Part shown: positions 46,846 through 55,827 of the stretch, in pieces | Layout of the letters: every line of letters begins with the position of its first letter | How positions within the stretch are numbered: the stretch's first letter is position 1 | Source: Brevibacterium antiquum | Lineage (GTDB): Bacteria > Actinomycetota > Actinomycetes > Actinomycetales > Brevibacteriaceae | Assembly (NCBI RefSeq): GCF_016107655.1 | Contig: NZ_JABASX010000011.1 | Coordinates: 62,001-126,000 of the forward strand | DNA length: 64,000 bases | Reading direction: 5' to 3' | The notes under the pieces: model-generated | The model's database searches: none | Told to the model about the DNA's origin: nothing | Seen by the model: the letters and a program-made list of their open reading frames with translations, nothing else | Made by a program: the position numbers and the translations under genes

Positions 46846-47217
46846 ATGAGTTCTGAAGATTCTGTACCCGCCGAGGCGGTTGCCGATGTCACTCGTGATA
46901 TCGCCGAAGTACCAGCCGTCGAGGTCATTACATCAGCAGCTGTGCACCTGATGTCCGCCGCCGCCGTCAAATGCGGACTGGCCGAAGACTCCCCCGAAGC
47001 TCCGGCAGCAGAGCTGCAGGATCTCGACGAGGCGCGCAAGCTCATCACCGCCCTGGCCGGCCTGGTCACCGGAGCCGCCACCGTCATCGGCGACCACCAT
47101 GCTCGTCCCCTGCGCGACGGCCTGCGCAGCCTCCAACTGGCCTTCCGCGAAGCCTCGGCCATTCAGGACGAGCCCGGACAGGGCCCCGGCGAGAAGTTCA
47201 CGGGCCCCGTTCGCTGA
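46846..47217 (+). CDS. DUF1844 protein
   Basis: Acidic, Ala-rich protein of 123 residues of the DUF1844 family, which is found beside infC in many actinobacteria. The core HLMSAAAVKCGLAED and LDEARKLITALAGLV region is helical; the C-terminus ends in a disordered Gly/Pro stretch. The ATG starts the conserved part; an upstream in-frame extension crosses the infC leader. Function unknown. Confidence 0.85.
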   Translation: MSSEDSVPAEAVADVTRDIAEVPAVEVITSAAVHLMSAAAVKCGLAEDSPEAPAAELQDLDEARKLITALAGLVTGAATVIGDHHARPLRDGLRSLQLAFREASAIQDEPGQGPGEKFTGPVR

Positions 47218-47346
47218 CACAAGCCTTGCTGAGTGCCGGCAGTCTCGTCGTGCACCATTCATATGACTCTTCACATCCGCTGCGGCTCTCGACCATTGAT
47301 CGGGGGCCGCTTCTGTCATGTCAGTGCCGAGTGAGACCATCGTTGC

Positions 47347-50300
47347 ATGCCTCCCGTTGAACTGCCGTACGTGAGTGCCAAGGAGTTGCAGGACTACTTC
47401 GGCACCACGTTCTACGAGCGCGGGCGCAGTTATGCCAACAAGGGAATGGTCGGGCAGGCCACCTGGGACCCAGAGGTCATGACTCTTCGGGCGGATGTCT
47501 CCGGCACCGCGGCACACGATTACACAAGCACTGTTCGGCTGGAGCGGCACAATCCCACAGCCAAATCATTCACCGTGATCTCCTCGATGTGCACCTGCCC
47601 AGTGGGCGGAGACTGCAAACACGTGGTGGCTGCGCTGATGGCGGCGTCGATCCGGCAGGTGGCACCCTTCGGTTCAACGGCGCTGCACGATCCTGACCAG
47701 CGCCGCTCCCCCGACGACGCCGACTGGCGCAGCGCCCACGTGCGCGCTGCGCGCACGAGCCCCCGAGGCCGGGCTCCTGATGGCAGCACCCCGTCATCGC
47801 AGAGTCGAAGAGAATCCGACTGGAAGTCGCTACTGTCAGGGTTCTCCGCTGACCGAGTCGACGATTCGGTATGGGCCTCCGGTCCCGGCGGCACTCTGGT
47901 CGGCAGCGCACCGACTCGCCTTGCCCTCGGCTTCGAGATCTCCGAGCTGAGACGCACGGGCTTCGGGAACTTCGAAACCCACCCCATCAGACGACCCGAG
48001 CTCTCCGGTCGCACAAACCTCGTCGTCACCCTGAGACCACTGATGGAAGGCGCGCGCCGCAATTGGATCAAGGGGAACGTGTCGTGGTCCAACATCGCCA
48101 ACAACTCAAACACTCGTGCATATGCACAGGGGCAGGCAGCCTGGTTTGCACAGCTCTACGGCCTGTCCGCCATCAGCTCGAATCACCTGATCACGAATGA
48201 CGACTCGGTCGTCCTTGACTGGTTCACTTCGCCCTTGCTCTGGCATCTCTTCGATCAGGCGAGGCCACTGGGCATCGAACTCGTCGGCACCAGCCGCGGA
48301 TTCTCGATTCGCCGAGGCGAGGAAGGGTCGACCGAATGTGATGTAGTTGCGGTCGCGGACGGGCTCGAGGCCCGCTCCCTGGTCACGATTGACGGAGAGT
48401 CGTTCGACCAGGGCTTCTGCGGCCCGATCGATGACCATGGCTTCTACGGAATCTCGACCTCCGGCGGGTTGTCCATCGTCCTTGCCCCAGCTGAGGCAAG
48501 GACGAATCATGATGTGGTTCAGATGCTGCGTCGGTGGGAACCGATCACCATCACCGATGGTCAGATCCGTGACTTCTTCACTGATTTCTATCCCACGCTC
48601 GCCTACGCCACCACCGTCGTCTCCTCCGACGATTCGGTGGCCCTGCCTGTGCTCGTGCCTCCCGATCTCGCGCTCACCGTCACGTACGGTGACCATGGCG
48701 CGCACCTCACCTGGGAGTGGCATTACTACCACCCGGTGCAGACATTCCCGGTCCGCCGCGGGCCGCTGGCCGATCGCAACCGGAGCATCGAGCACGAAGA
48801 CGATGTGCTGGAGAAACTGAGCACCACCGTTGCTGCAACCGCGATGCCGCTGACACTGCCGAGCGAGGTTCGCCGGGCGGACACCGTGGGCCTCGACGAC
48901 CTGCAGACAGCAGTTCTCGTCGACAAACTGCTGCCGGCCCTGAGTGACATCGACCATCTCGAGGTGCATGAGGTCGGTAATCGTCCGGACTATCGAGAAG
49001 TCACCGATGCGCCCCTGGTCGCGATGTCGACCGACGAAGCCGAGGACAGCGACTGGTTCGACATCCGCTTTGACATCACGATCGCCGGACAGCAGGTGCG
49101 CTTCGCCGACCTCTTCGTCGCCTTGGCGCAGGGTGCTGCGATGATCGTTCTGCCCGACGGCGCCTACTTCTCACTCGACGCACCCTTCTTCGACAAGTTT
49201 CGACAAATGCTCGCCGACTCCGATGTCATCGCGGACTGGAAGCCGGAATCACCCCGCCTGTCCCGATATCACATGGATCTGTGGGCCGAATTCAACGAGC
49301 TCGTCGACGAATCCGCTGCCGCGACCTCATGGCGGCGCTCGGTCGAAGCCCTCAGCCACCTCGGCGAGATTCCAGCTCTCGACGTGCCCGAAGGGATCGA
49401 CGCCACACTGCGGCCCTATCAGCAGGAGGGGTTCAGTTGGCTGGCAGCACTGTGGTCGAGCGGACTCGGCGGCATCCTGGCCGACGACATGGGCCTGGGC
49501 AAGACGCTGCAGGCACTGAGCCTGTTCACTCACGTCAAGAACACGAACAAGAACGCCGCTCCCATCCTCGTCGTCGCACCCACCTCGGTGATGTCGACCT
49601 GGCGAGCCGAGGCGGAGAAGTTCGCACCTGGTCTGCGAGTCGCCACGATCTCGGCCACAGAGAAGAAGCGGAAGACCACCCTGGCCGAGGAGATCGAGGA
49701 GGCGGACCTCGTCATCACCTCCTACGCCATTCTGCGCCTCGACGCACTGGCCTTCAGATCGATCGTGTGGGACACGTTCGTCCTCGATGAGGCACAGTTC
49801 GTCAAGAACAGGACCGCCAAGGTCCATACTGCGGCAAAGGCGATCCAGGCCCGGTTCCGCCTGGCCATCACCGGCACACCGATGGAGAACTCGCTGACGG
49901 ACCTGTGGTCGCTGTATTCGATCACCTCACCAGGGTTGCTTCCGGGCTTCGAGAAATTCCGGCGCGAGATCGTCTCCCCGATCGAGTCTGGCGAGGCCCC
50001 GGAGGGGATGGCCCTGCTGCGCCGGCGGATTCGACCATTCATGAAGCGGCGGAACAAAGAACTAGTCGCTGCCGACCTGCCGCCGAAGCAGGAACAGGTT
50101 CTCAGCGTCGAACTCAGCACCAAGCACAGGGAGCTGTACAACACGGTTCTGCAGAAAGAGAGGAAGAAGCTCCTCGGTCTCATCAACGACATGGATCGCA
50201 ACCGCTTCGCGATCTTCCGCTCGCTGACGCTCCTGCGCATGTTGGCCATCGACCCGTATCTCATCGATGCGAAATATGAAGACATCGGATCGAGCAAACT

Positions 50301-50796
50301 CAGCGCTCTCTTCTCCCACCTTGACGACATCGTTGCCGAGGGGCACCGGACCATCATCTTCAGCCAGTTCACCTCGTTCCTCACCAGAGTCGGTGAACAA
50401 CTCGAGCATCGCAATATCAATTACGCCTACCTCGACGGTTCCACCCGGAGTCGCGGCGCAGTCATCGAGGACTTCAGGGCCGGGGACGCACCCGTTTTCC
50501 TCATCAGCCTCAAGGCCGGTGGGTTCGGCCTGACACTGACGGAAGCGGACTACGTCTTCCTCCTCGATCCCTGGTGGAACCCGGCGGTCGAGGCTCAGGC
50601 AGTCGACCGCGCACACCGAATCGGGCAGACGAAGAACGTCATGGTCTATCGGATGGTCTCGGAGAAGACGATTGAGGAGAAGGTGCTGGCGCTTCAGGAG
50701 AGGAAGGCACAGCTCTTCGACTCCCTCGTCAATGAGGGTGAGGGCTTCTCATCAGCGATCACGGGTGAGGACATCCGCGGTCTTCTCGACGGATAA
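47347..50796 (+). CDS. SNF2-family helicase with SWIM zinc finger
   Basis: Large DNA-dependent ATPase of 1149 residues. An N-terminal SWIM zinc finger (Cys82, Cys84, Cys90, His92) is followed by about 550 residues without a recognised domain and then the two-lobe Snf2 motor. Walker A DDMGLGKT has Lys719, the Walker B box is DEAQ near 814-817, motif III is ITGTPMENS and motif VI is AVDRAHRIGQ near 1088. Bacterial SWIM-SNF2 proteins are thought to remodel DNA-protein complexes during transcription or repair. It stands alone and converges with a TetR gene. Confidence 0.93.
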   Translation: MPPVELPYVSAKELQDYFGTTFYERGRSYANKGMVGQATWDPEVMTLRADVSGTAAHDYTSTVRLERHNPTAKSFTVISSMCTCPVGGDCKHVVAALMAASIRQVAPFGSTALHDPDQRRSPDDADWRSAHVRAARTSPRGRAPDGSTPSSQSRRESDWKSLLSGFSADRVDDSVWASGPGGTLVGSAPTRLALGFEISELRRTGFGNFETHPIRRPELSGRTNLVVTLRPLMEGARRNWIKGNVSWSNIANNSNTRAYAQGQAAWFAQLYGLSAISSNHLITNDDSVVLDWFTSPLLWHLFDQARPLGIELVGTSRGFSIRRGEEGSTECDVVAVADGLEARSLVTIDGESFDQGFCGPIDDHGFYGISTSGGLSIVLAPAEARTNHDVVQMLRRWEPITITDGQIRDFFTDFYPTLAYATTVVSSDDSVALPVLVPPDLALTVTYGDHGAHLTWEWHYYHPVQTFPVRRGPLADRNRSIEHEDDVLEKLSTTVAATAMPLTLPSEVRRADTVGLDDLQTAVLVDKLLPALSDIDHLEVHEVGNRPDYREVTDAPLVAMSTDEAEDSDWFDIRFDITIAGQQVRFADLFVALAQGAAMIVLPDGAYFSLDAPFFDKFRQMLADSDVIADWKPESPRLSRYHMDLWAEFNELVDESAAATSWRRSVEALSHLGEIPALDVPEGIDATLRPYQQEGFSWLAALWSSGLGGILADDMGLGKTLQALSLFTHVKNTNKNAAPILVVAPTSVMSTWRAEAEKFAPGLRVATISATEKKRKTTLAEEIEEADLVITSYAILRLDALAFRSIVWDTFVLDEAQFVKNRTAKVHTAAKAIQARFRLAITGTPMENSLTDLWSLYSITSPGLLPGFEKFRREIVSPIESGEAPEGMALLRRRIRPFMKRRNKELVAADLPPKQEQVLSVELSTKHRELYNTVLQKERKKLLGLINDMDRNRFAIFRSLTLLRMLAIDPYLIDAKYEDIGSSKLSALFSHLDDIVAEGHRTIIFSQFTSFLTRVGEQLEHRNINYAYLDGSTRSRGAVIEDFRAGDAPVFLISLKAGGFGLTLTEADYVFLLDPWWNPAVEAQAVDRAHRIGQTKNVMVYRMVSEKTIEEKVLALQERKAQLFDSLVNEGEGFSSAITGEDIRGLLDG

Positions 50797-50827
50797 GCAG
50801 CTCGTCGTCACCGGTCCGTACTCTCAC

Positions 50828-51484
50828 TCAGTACCCGAGCGTCGACACGAGCCCCTGCATCAGTTCGTCTTCGACCAGTTCGATCCCGGGGCCGAACTGT
50901 CCGAATCGCAGGGCGTTGATGAGGCCGATGATCGCGGCCCACACGGTCACAGTGCGCATGATCACCTGATCGTCTGGCTCCAGTCCCAGTTCTCGCAGTC
51001 CTTCACGCAGCGGGTCCAATGCATGAGCCGGCGGTACCTGAGAGTTGGAGGTCTGATGCGGAGAGGACTGTGAGAGCAGGGTCGTCAGCGTCACCATGAT
51101 CCTGGTCCCAGGCACCACTGTCTCGTCACGCGGTGCCTGGTAGTCAGGAATGGGCGTGCCATAGATGAGCGCCCACCGGTTGGGATGCCTCCGCGACCAA
51201 GACAGCATCGTCACGCCGACGGTGAGAACAGATGTGTCATGTTCGAGAGCCTCATCCACGTCATCGGCGATCGAGGTGAATGCGTCGCGAATGAGTATGG
51301 TCAGCAGTTCGTCGCGGTTCTTCACATACCGGTAAATGGCGCTTGAGACGATTCCGAGTTCCCGTGCGATGGCCCGAAGCGAGACTCCATCGAGACCGTC
51401 GTCATCAAGCATTCGGTTCCCGATCCGGGTGATCTGCGCTTCGGTTTCCAGCCGGGCCCGCTGGCGCGGAGTCGAGTTCGTCAT
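50828..51484 (-). CDS. TetR-family regulator
   Basis: TetR repressor of 218 residues. The helix-turn-helix is VSLRAIARELGIVSSAIYRY near 35-54, and the C-terminal domain resembles the WHG (TetR_C_13) type. Divergent from the NAD(P)-binding protein gene, with two copies of GAGCAGTGCTC between them. This is the classic layout for a TetR repressor controlling itself and its neighbour. Confidence 0.9.
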   Translation of the reverse strand: MTNSTPRQRARLETEAQITRIGNRMLDDDGLDGVSLRAIARELGIVSSAIYRYVKNRDELLTILIRDAFTSIADDVDEALEHDTSVLTVGVTMLSWSRRHPNRWALIYGTPIPDYQAPRDETVVPGTRIMVTLTTLLSQSSPHQTSNSQVPPAHALDPLREGLRELGLEPDDQVIMRTVTVWAAIIGLINALRFGQFGPGIELVEDELMQGLVSTLGY

Positions 51485-51523
51485 GCCTTCACCCTAGAAC
51501 GAGAGAGCAAAGATAACAATAGC

Positions 51524-51585
51524 GAGCAGTGCTCTTGAATTGCACAGCCGATCGTCCTATTCTGATGTTAGAGAGCAGTGCTCTC
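51524..51585. promoter_or_regulatory. Two TetR-type palindromes and epimerase promoter
   Basis: GAGCAGTGCTC (51524-51534) and GAGAGCAGTGCTCTC (51571-51585) share the same core. Between them TTGAAT (51535-51540) and TATTCT (51558-51563) are 17 bases apart and form a plausible promoter towards the epimerase-like gene. One operator abuts the -35 and the other covers the expected transcription start. Confidence 0.65.
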
Positions 51586-51643
51586 ATTCATTGAAGGACT
51601 CGACGGTCCGCACGGCATCACGAAACTGCGAAGGACAACCATC

Positions 51644-52651
51644 ATGAAATCTGCACTCGTCATCGGCTATGGACAGATCGGCAGCGAGATCGCCTCCCAG
51701 CTCACGGCGGCGGGAGTACACGTTGCAGTGGCAACCCGTTCGGCTCCAGTTGCCGTCCCGGTTACCGCCACAGCCGGCCCAGGATCGGCAGAACCCACGT
51801 ACGCCAACCAAGCCAACCGAGCCGACCACGCCAACCGAGCCAACCGAGCCGACCACGCCACTATCGCCCGTGTTCGCGCCGACGCATCCGACCCTGCGCA
51901 GCTGCTCGAAGCCGCTGCAGGCAGCGATGTCATCTTCGCCTGCGTTCATGCTCCCTATGACAGCCGAGTCTGGGCACAGGTTCTACCGCAGCTGGAGAAG
52001 ACGATCATGGATGTCGCCGCGGAACTGGGCATTCCGGTCATCTTCCCCGAATCGGTCTACGCGTTCGTCGGCCTCACCAGCCCGGTGACGGAGTCTTCGC
52101 CATTTGCACCTGTTGAAGAGAAGGGACGGATCAGACAGCAGCTCATGGAGGCGAGGCTGGAACACCCGGCCACCTCGGCGAGCATCATTGCCGGTGATCT
52201 GCTCGGCCGGAGCGCGCAGCCGATGTCCTCTGTAGTGAAGATGTGCATCACCGATCCGATTTCCAAGGGTCGTCGGGCCCGTGTGCCCGCACGCTCCGAT
52301 GTCCCCCACGGCATCACCGTGATCGAAGACCTCGCTGCCGCGATGATCCGTGCGGGACAGCTGCTCGAAGACGTCCCCACCGGGACGCATCGCCTCCTCA
52401 TCGCTCCCTCGTCGAATCCGACTCTCGCCGAGATTGCGAAGTTCACTCACGAGCATCTGGGCACCAGGCCGAAGAGTCCGCTCTCCCTCCCCCGCTGGAC
52501 GACTCGCGTTGCAGGGATCGTCGAACGCTCGATGTACGAGCTCAACCAACTCTCTCCGATCTGGTACTCCCCCTGCGTGATCGAGACCGCAGGGTTCGCT
52601 GAGGATCTCGGCACAACCGACTGGCGTGAGGGCGTGAGGCAGATGCTGTGA
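51644..52651 (+). CDS. NAD(P)-binding epimerase/dehydratase-like (atypical SDR) protein
   Basis: Extended-SDR-like protein of 335 residues starting with the Rossmann motif VIGYGQIGSEIASQL. FPESVYAFVGL and the DLAAAMI region are typical of NmrA/epimerase-like sugar-nucleotide or quinone-reductase-type relatives. Residues about 53-72 are a two-copy repeat NQANRADHA/NRANRADHA encoded by a 27-bp tandem duplication. The ATG follows AAGGACAACC. Probably repressed by the divergent TetR protein. Substrate unknown. Confidence 0.8.
   Translation: MKSALVIGYGQIGSEIASQLTAAGVHVAVATRSAPVAVPVTATAGPGSAEPTYANQANRADHANRANRADHATIARVRADASDPAQLLEAAAGSDVIFACVHAPYDSRVWAQVLPQLEKTIMDVAAELGIPVIFPESVYAFVGLTSPVTESSPFAPVEEKGRIRQQLMEARLEHPATSASIIAGDLLGRSAQPMSSVVKMCITDPISKGRRARVPARSDVPHGITVIEDLAAAMIRAGQLLEDVPTGTHRLLIAPSSNPTLAEIAKFTHEHLGTRPKSPLSLPRWTTRVAGIVERSMYELNQLSPIWYSPCVIETAGFAEDLGTTDWREGVRQML
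51806..51859 (+). repeat. 27-bp tandem repeat (two copies) inside the epimerase-like gene
   Basis: Two near-identical 27-bp units built on GCCAACCGAGCCGACCACG encode a 9-residue repeat. The unit itself contains a 9-bp sub-repeat. The insertion is in frame and sits in a loop of the Rossmann domain. Boundaries are approximate. Confidence 0.6.
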
Positions 52652-52711
52652 CGCCACCTCGACATGGAAACTGGTGCGCCGAACCCGGACGGTCCGGCCC
52701 TCACAGTCGTC

Positions 52712-54349
52712 CTACTTGAGGAAGATGCCGTTGCCGGGGCCCAGCGGTAGGTCGAAGAAGAACCAGATCGCCAGCAGCGCAGCCCAGGCCAGCCAGAATG
52801 GGATGACGAACGGGACCATCCTCGAGATGATCGTCCCGAGCCCGGCATTGGGTTCATACCGGCGCACGAGGCCCAGCAGCACGATCATGTACGGGTTGAG
52901 TGGGGTGATGACCTGGGTGGCCGAGTCGCCGACGCGGAACCCGGCTTGAATGAAGGCCGGCTCGTAGCCGAGCAGCGCGAACAGCGGGACGAACACCGCG
53001 GCCATGAGCGTCCACATCGAGGAGCCGGAGACGATGAAGAGGTTGAGCAGGCTGGCCAGCAGCATGAAGCCGAGGACAGCGGCGAATCCGGTGAGTCCGA
53101 TGGCTTCGAGACCGGAGGCGCCGGCCACGGCGATCCAGGATCCGATCCCTGTCCAGTTGAACAGGGCGATGAACTGGCCGAGGATGAAGGCGAGGATGAG
53201 GAATGACATCATGTCGATGATCGACTGGCTCATCATCCGCACGAGATCGTTCATCGACCGCACGGTACGCACGACGAAGCCGTAGACCACGCCCATGAGC
53301 ATGAAGTAGGCGAAGACGATGAAGACGATCGACGACAGCAGGGGCGACTTCGGCAGGAAGCCGCCGTCCTCGTTGCGCCAGGGTGAGTCGGGGATGAGCA
53401 CGGCGAAGAGCACCACCGCCGTGAGCATCAGTGCTGAGGCCAGGGACCATACCAGGCCCCGCTTCTCTTCGGGTTCGAGTTCGGCCTTGACCTCCTTCTG
53501 TGATTCCTCGACCTCTTCGGCGGACACGGAGTTCTCGCCGTAGGGGTTGTCCTTGGCCTGATATTCCTTGGCCAGGCCCGATCCCTTGGCATCCGCGTAT
53601 TCGCGCGGAACGCCTTTGCGAACCATGTTCGGTTCGATGAGCTTGTCGATGATGAAACCGGCGATGACTGCCAGCACGATCGAGGCGACGATGTTGAAGA
53701 AGTAGTTCGACACCGGGTTGACGGCCGAATAGTCGGTGTCGGGCAATGTCCCCATCACCGAGGTGGTGATGCCGGCGAAGAGTGCATCGAGGCTGGTCGG
53801 CACGATCGAGGTCGAATACCCGGCCCCGGTGGCGGCGAATCCGCCGATGAGCCCGGCCATCGGGTGCCGCCCGGCGGCCTTGAACACGAGCGCAGCCAGG
53901 GGCGGGATGATGATGAAGGCCGAATCGGCCATGATCGACCCGACCACGCCGACGAAGCCGACGGCATAGGGCAGCAGCCAGCGCGGGCTCTTGCCGAAGG
54001 CGATTCGCACGGCTGCGGCGAGCATGCCCGATTTCTCGGCCACGCCCACCGCCAGGAGGATCGGGAGCACGGTGGCCAAGGGTGGGAACCCGATGTAGTT
54101 CTCCCCCATCGTCGTCGTCAGCCACGACATGCCTTCCCCGGTGAACAGTCCCTTGATCGCCACGGTCTCGTCGCTGCCGGGAATCGAGACCGACACGTCG
54201 GCGATGGCCATGCCCGTTGAGATCGCTCCGGTGATGAGGAACAGTCCGAGGAAGAGGGTGAACGGCTCCGGCAGTTTGTTCCCGAGCCGTTCGATCCCAT
54301 CCAGCAGACGTTGGCCGATACCGACTTTCGCTGATGTCGTCGTTGACAT
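52712..54349 (-). CDS. AbgT-family transporter
   Basis: Membrane transporter of 545 residues with about 12-13 hydrophobic helices. ADSAFIIIPPLAALVFKAAG, GYSTSIVPTSLDALFAG and SGSSMWTLMAAVFVPLF are hallmark segments of the AbgT family. Members take up p-aminobenzoyl-glutamate or export sulfonamides. A hydrophilic loop near 250-290 is rich in Glu and Lys. The M20 amidohydrolase 35 bp upstream in the same direction supports a role in uptake and cleavage of an aminoacylated compound. Confidence 0.9.
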   Translation of the reverse strand: MSTTTSAKVGIGQRLLDGIERLGNKLPEPFTLFLGLFLITGAISTGMAIADVSVSIPGSDETVAIKGLFTGEGMSWLTTTMGENYIGFPPLATVLPILLAVGVAEKSGMLAAAVRIAFGKSPRWLLPYAVGFVGVVGSIMADSAFIIIPPLAALVFKAAGRHPMAGLIGGFAATGAGYSTSIVPTSLDALFAGITTSVMGTLPDTDYSAVNPVSNYFFNIVASIVLAVIAGFIIDKLIEPNMVRKGVPREYADAKGSGLAKEYQAKDNPYGENSVSAEEVEESQKEVKAELEPEEKRGLVWSLASALMLTAVVLFAVLIPDSPWRNEDGGFLPKSPLLSSIVFIVFAYFMLMGVVYGFVVRTVRSMNDLVRMMSQSIIDMMSFLILAFILGQFIALFNWTGIGSWIAVAGASGLEAIGLTGFAAVLGFMLLASLLNLFIVSGSSMWTLMAAVFVPLFALLGYEPAFIQAGFRVGDSATQVITPLNPYMIVLLGLVRRYEPNAGLGTIISRMVPFVIPFWLAWAALLAIWFFFDLPLGPGNGIFLK

Positions 54350-54384
54350 GTGTCTTCCTTTATCTGGTTGACGTCGTTAAGTAT

Positions 54385-55731
54385 CTAGTTGAAGTAGTGC
54401 TCCACGTCGACCGCTCCTCCGTCGCGCTCGAATTCCGCTACCACCTCGGCGGCCAGTCCGTCGTCGACGAGGAAGTCCAAGGCCGTACACGCCAGCCCAT
54501 ATCCGGCGTCATGGGCGGCGTCTTCGGCGGCAGGTGTGATCGAGGCTGCCGCGAACTCGCGGGTGTGCAGCGCCACCTCGGCGTCGGCGGTCTTGATGAG
54601 TGGGTGGATGCCGGGTATCCGGTAGGAGACATTGCCGAAGTCGGTCGACGCTGCGATTGACTCATCGAGCACCCCACCGGGCAACGGTGTTCGCCCCTGC
54701 GTCTCCTCGTGCACGGCCCAGCGCTGTGTGAGAGCTGAGTTCGAGCGCACCGGAAGGGAGGGCGGATGCTCATCCCAATCCACCTCCGCTCCGGTGCCGG
54801 TCATAAGTGCCGCTCCCTTCGCCGCCTCCTCGACCCTGTCCGAAAGCTCCTTGAGCGTCTCGGGGAACTTCGACCGGACATAGCACTGCACTGTGGCGGC
54901 TTCCGTGATGATCGAGGGCCGGGTTCCGCCGTCAGCGATGACGGCGTGCAGACGGGAGATCGGCGGCATCTGCTGGCGAATCAGGCCGAGGCCCTGGTAG
55001 AAGAGGTTCGCCGCGTCAAGTGCGTTGCGGCCCATGAACGGCTGTGCCGAGGCGTGGGCGGCGATCCCAGAGTAGTTGACGGTCAGCAGGCGCCTGCCCA
55101 ACCACACCTGGTCCGCGCAGTCGTACCCGTAGCCGTGGACCATGATGGCTGCATCGATCCCCTCGAATGCTCCACCGCGGGCCATGACCTCTTTGCCCGA
55201 GTGGCCCTCTTCCGCGGGAGTCCCGAGCAGCACCACGGTGCCGGGGACAGCGCTGGGGTCCTGTTCCCAGAGGGCATGCAGGGCGAGGAATGCTCCGACC
55301 CCTGAGGCGGCTATGAGATTGTGCCCGCAGGCATGACCGATCTCAGGCAGTGCGTCGTATTCAGCGAGGATCGCGATCGTGCGTCCCTGCCCGGAACCTG
55401 TGGTCGCGCGCAGGGTGGTCTCGACGCCGAAGAGCCCGGTCTCGACCTCGATGCCCCGTGAGCGCAGCAATGAGGCGATGGCGTTCACGGATTCGTATTC
55501 GACGAACGCGGTCTCTGCCAATGAGTGGATGGTGTGCAGCAGTGTGTCGAGATCAGACCGGGCCGCTGCGAGACCCGCGGCGATGCCTGCAGTGCTCGAC
55601 TCTGGAGCCCCATTGAACCCGGAACTCCACTCGCCTGCTCGCTCGCTGCGGGCTTGAGTCTCGGCGGCGATCTGGTCGAGATAGCTCGCGTTTGGGACGG
55701 TCGGATGGCTCAGATCGCGAATCTCACTCAT
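54385..55731 (-). CDS. M20-family amidohydrolase, p-aminobenzoyl-glutamate hydrolase-like
   Basis: Metallopeptidase-fold amidohydrolase of 448 residues. Metal and catalytic residues are in AEYDALPEIGHACGHN (about 123-138) and GTPAEEGHSGK (about 173-183); the dimerisation lid contains SGIAAHASAQPFMGRNA. This subfamily includes AbgB and related aminoacyl amide hydrolases. With the adjacent AbgT transporter it may salvage p-aminobenzoyl-glutamate from folate breakdown, which would tie in with the pab genes elsewhere in the window. Start is the ATG before SEIRD; no clear Shine-Dalgarno. Confidence 0.9.
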   Translation of the reverse strand: MSEIRDLSHPTVPNASYLDQIAAETQARSERAGEWSSGFNGAPESSTAGIAAGLAAARSDLDTLLHTIHSLAETAFVEYESVNAIASLLRSRGIEVETGLFGVETTLRATTGSGQGRTIAILAEYDALPEIGHACGHNLIAASGVGAFLALHALWEQDPSAVPGTVVLLGTPAEEGHSGKEVMARGGAFEGIDAAIMVHGYGYDCADQVWLGRRLLTVNYSGIAAHASAQPFMGRNALDAANLFYQGLGLIRQQMPPISRLHAVIADGGTRPSIITEAATVQCYVRSKFPETLKELSDRVEEAAKGAALMTGTGAEVDWDEHPPSLPVRSNSALTQRWAVHEETQGRTPLPGGVLDESIAASTDFGNVSYRIPGIHPLIKTADAEVALHTREFAAASITPAAEDAAHDAGYGLACTALDFLVDDGLAAEVVAEFERDGGAVDVEHYFN

Positions 55732-55827
55732 GGAGAACAAGCATAGGAGACATCGGGCAAGTGCACATGCCTCTTCCCTATATTCGGGACTCGATCGGAA
55801 GGATCGGGCGCGCTGCGAGTCGGGAGT

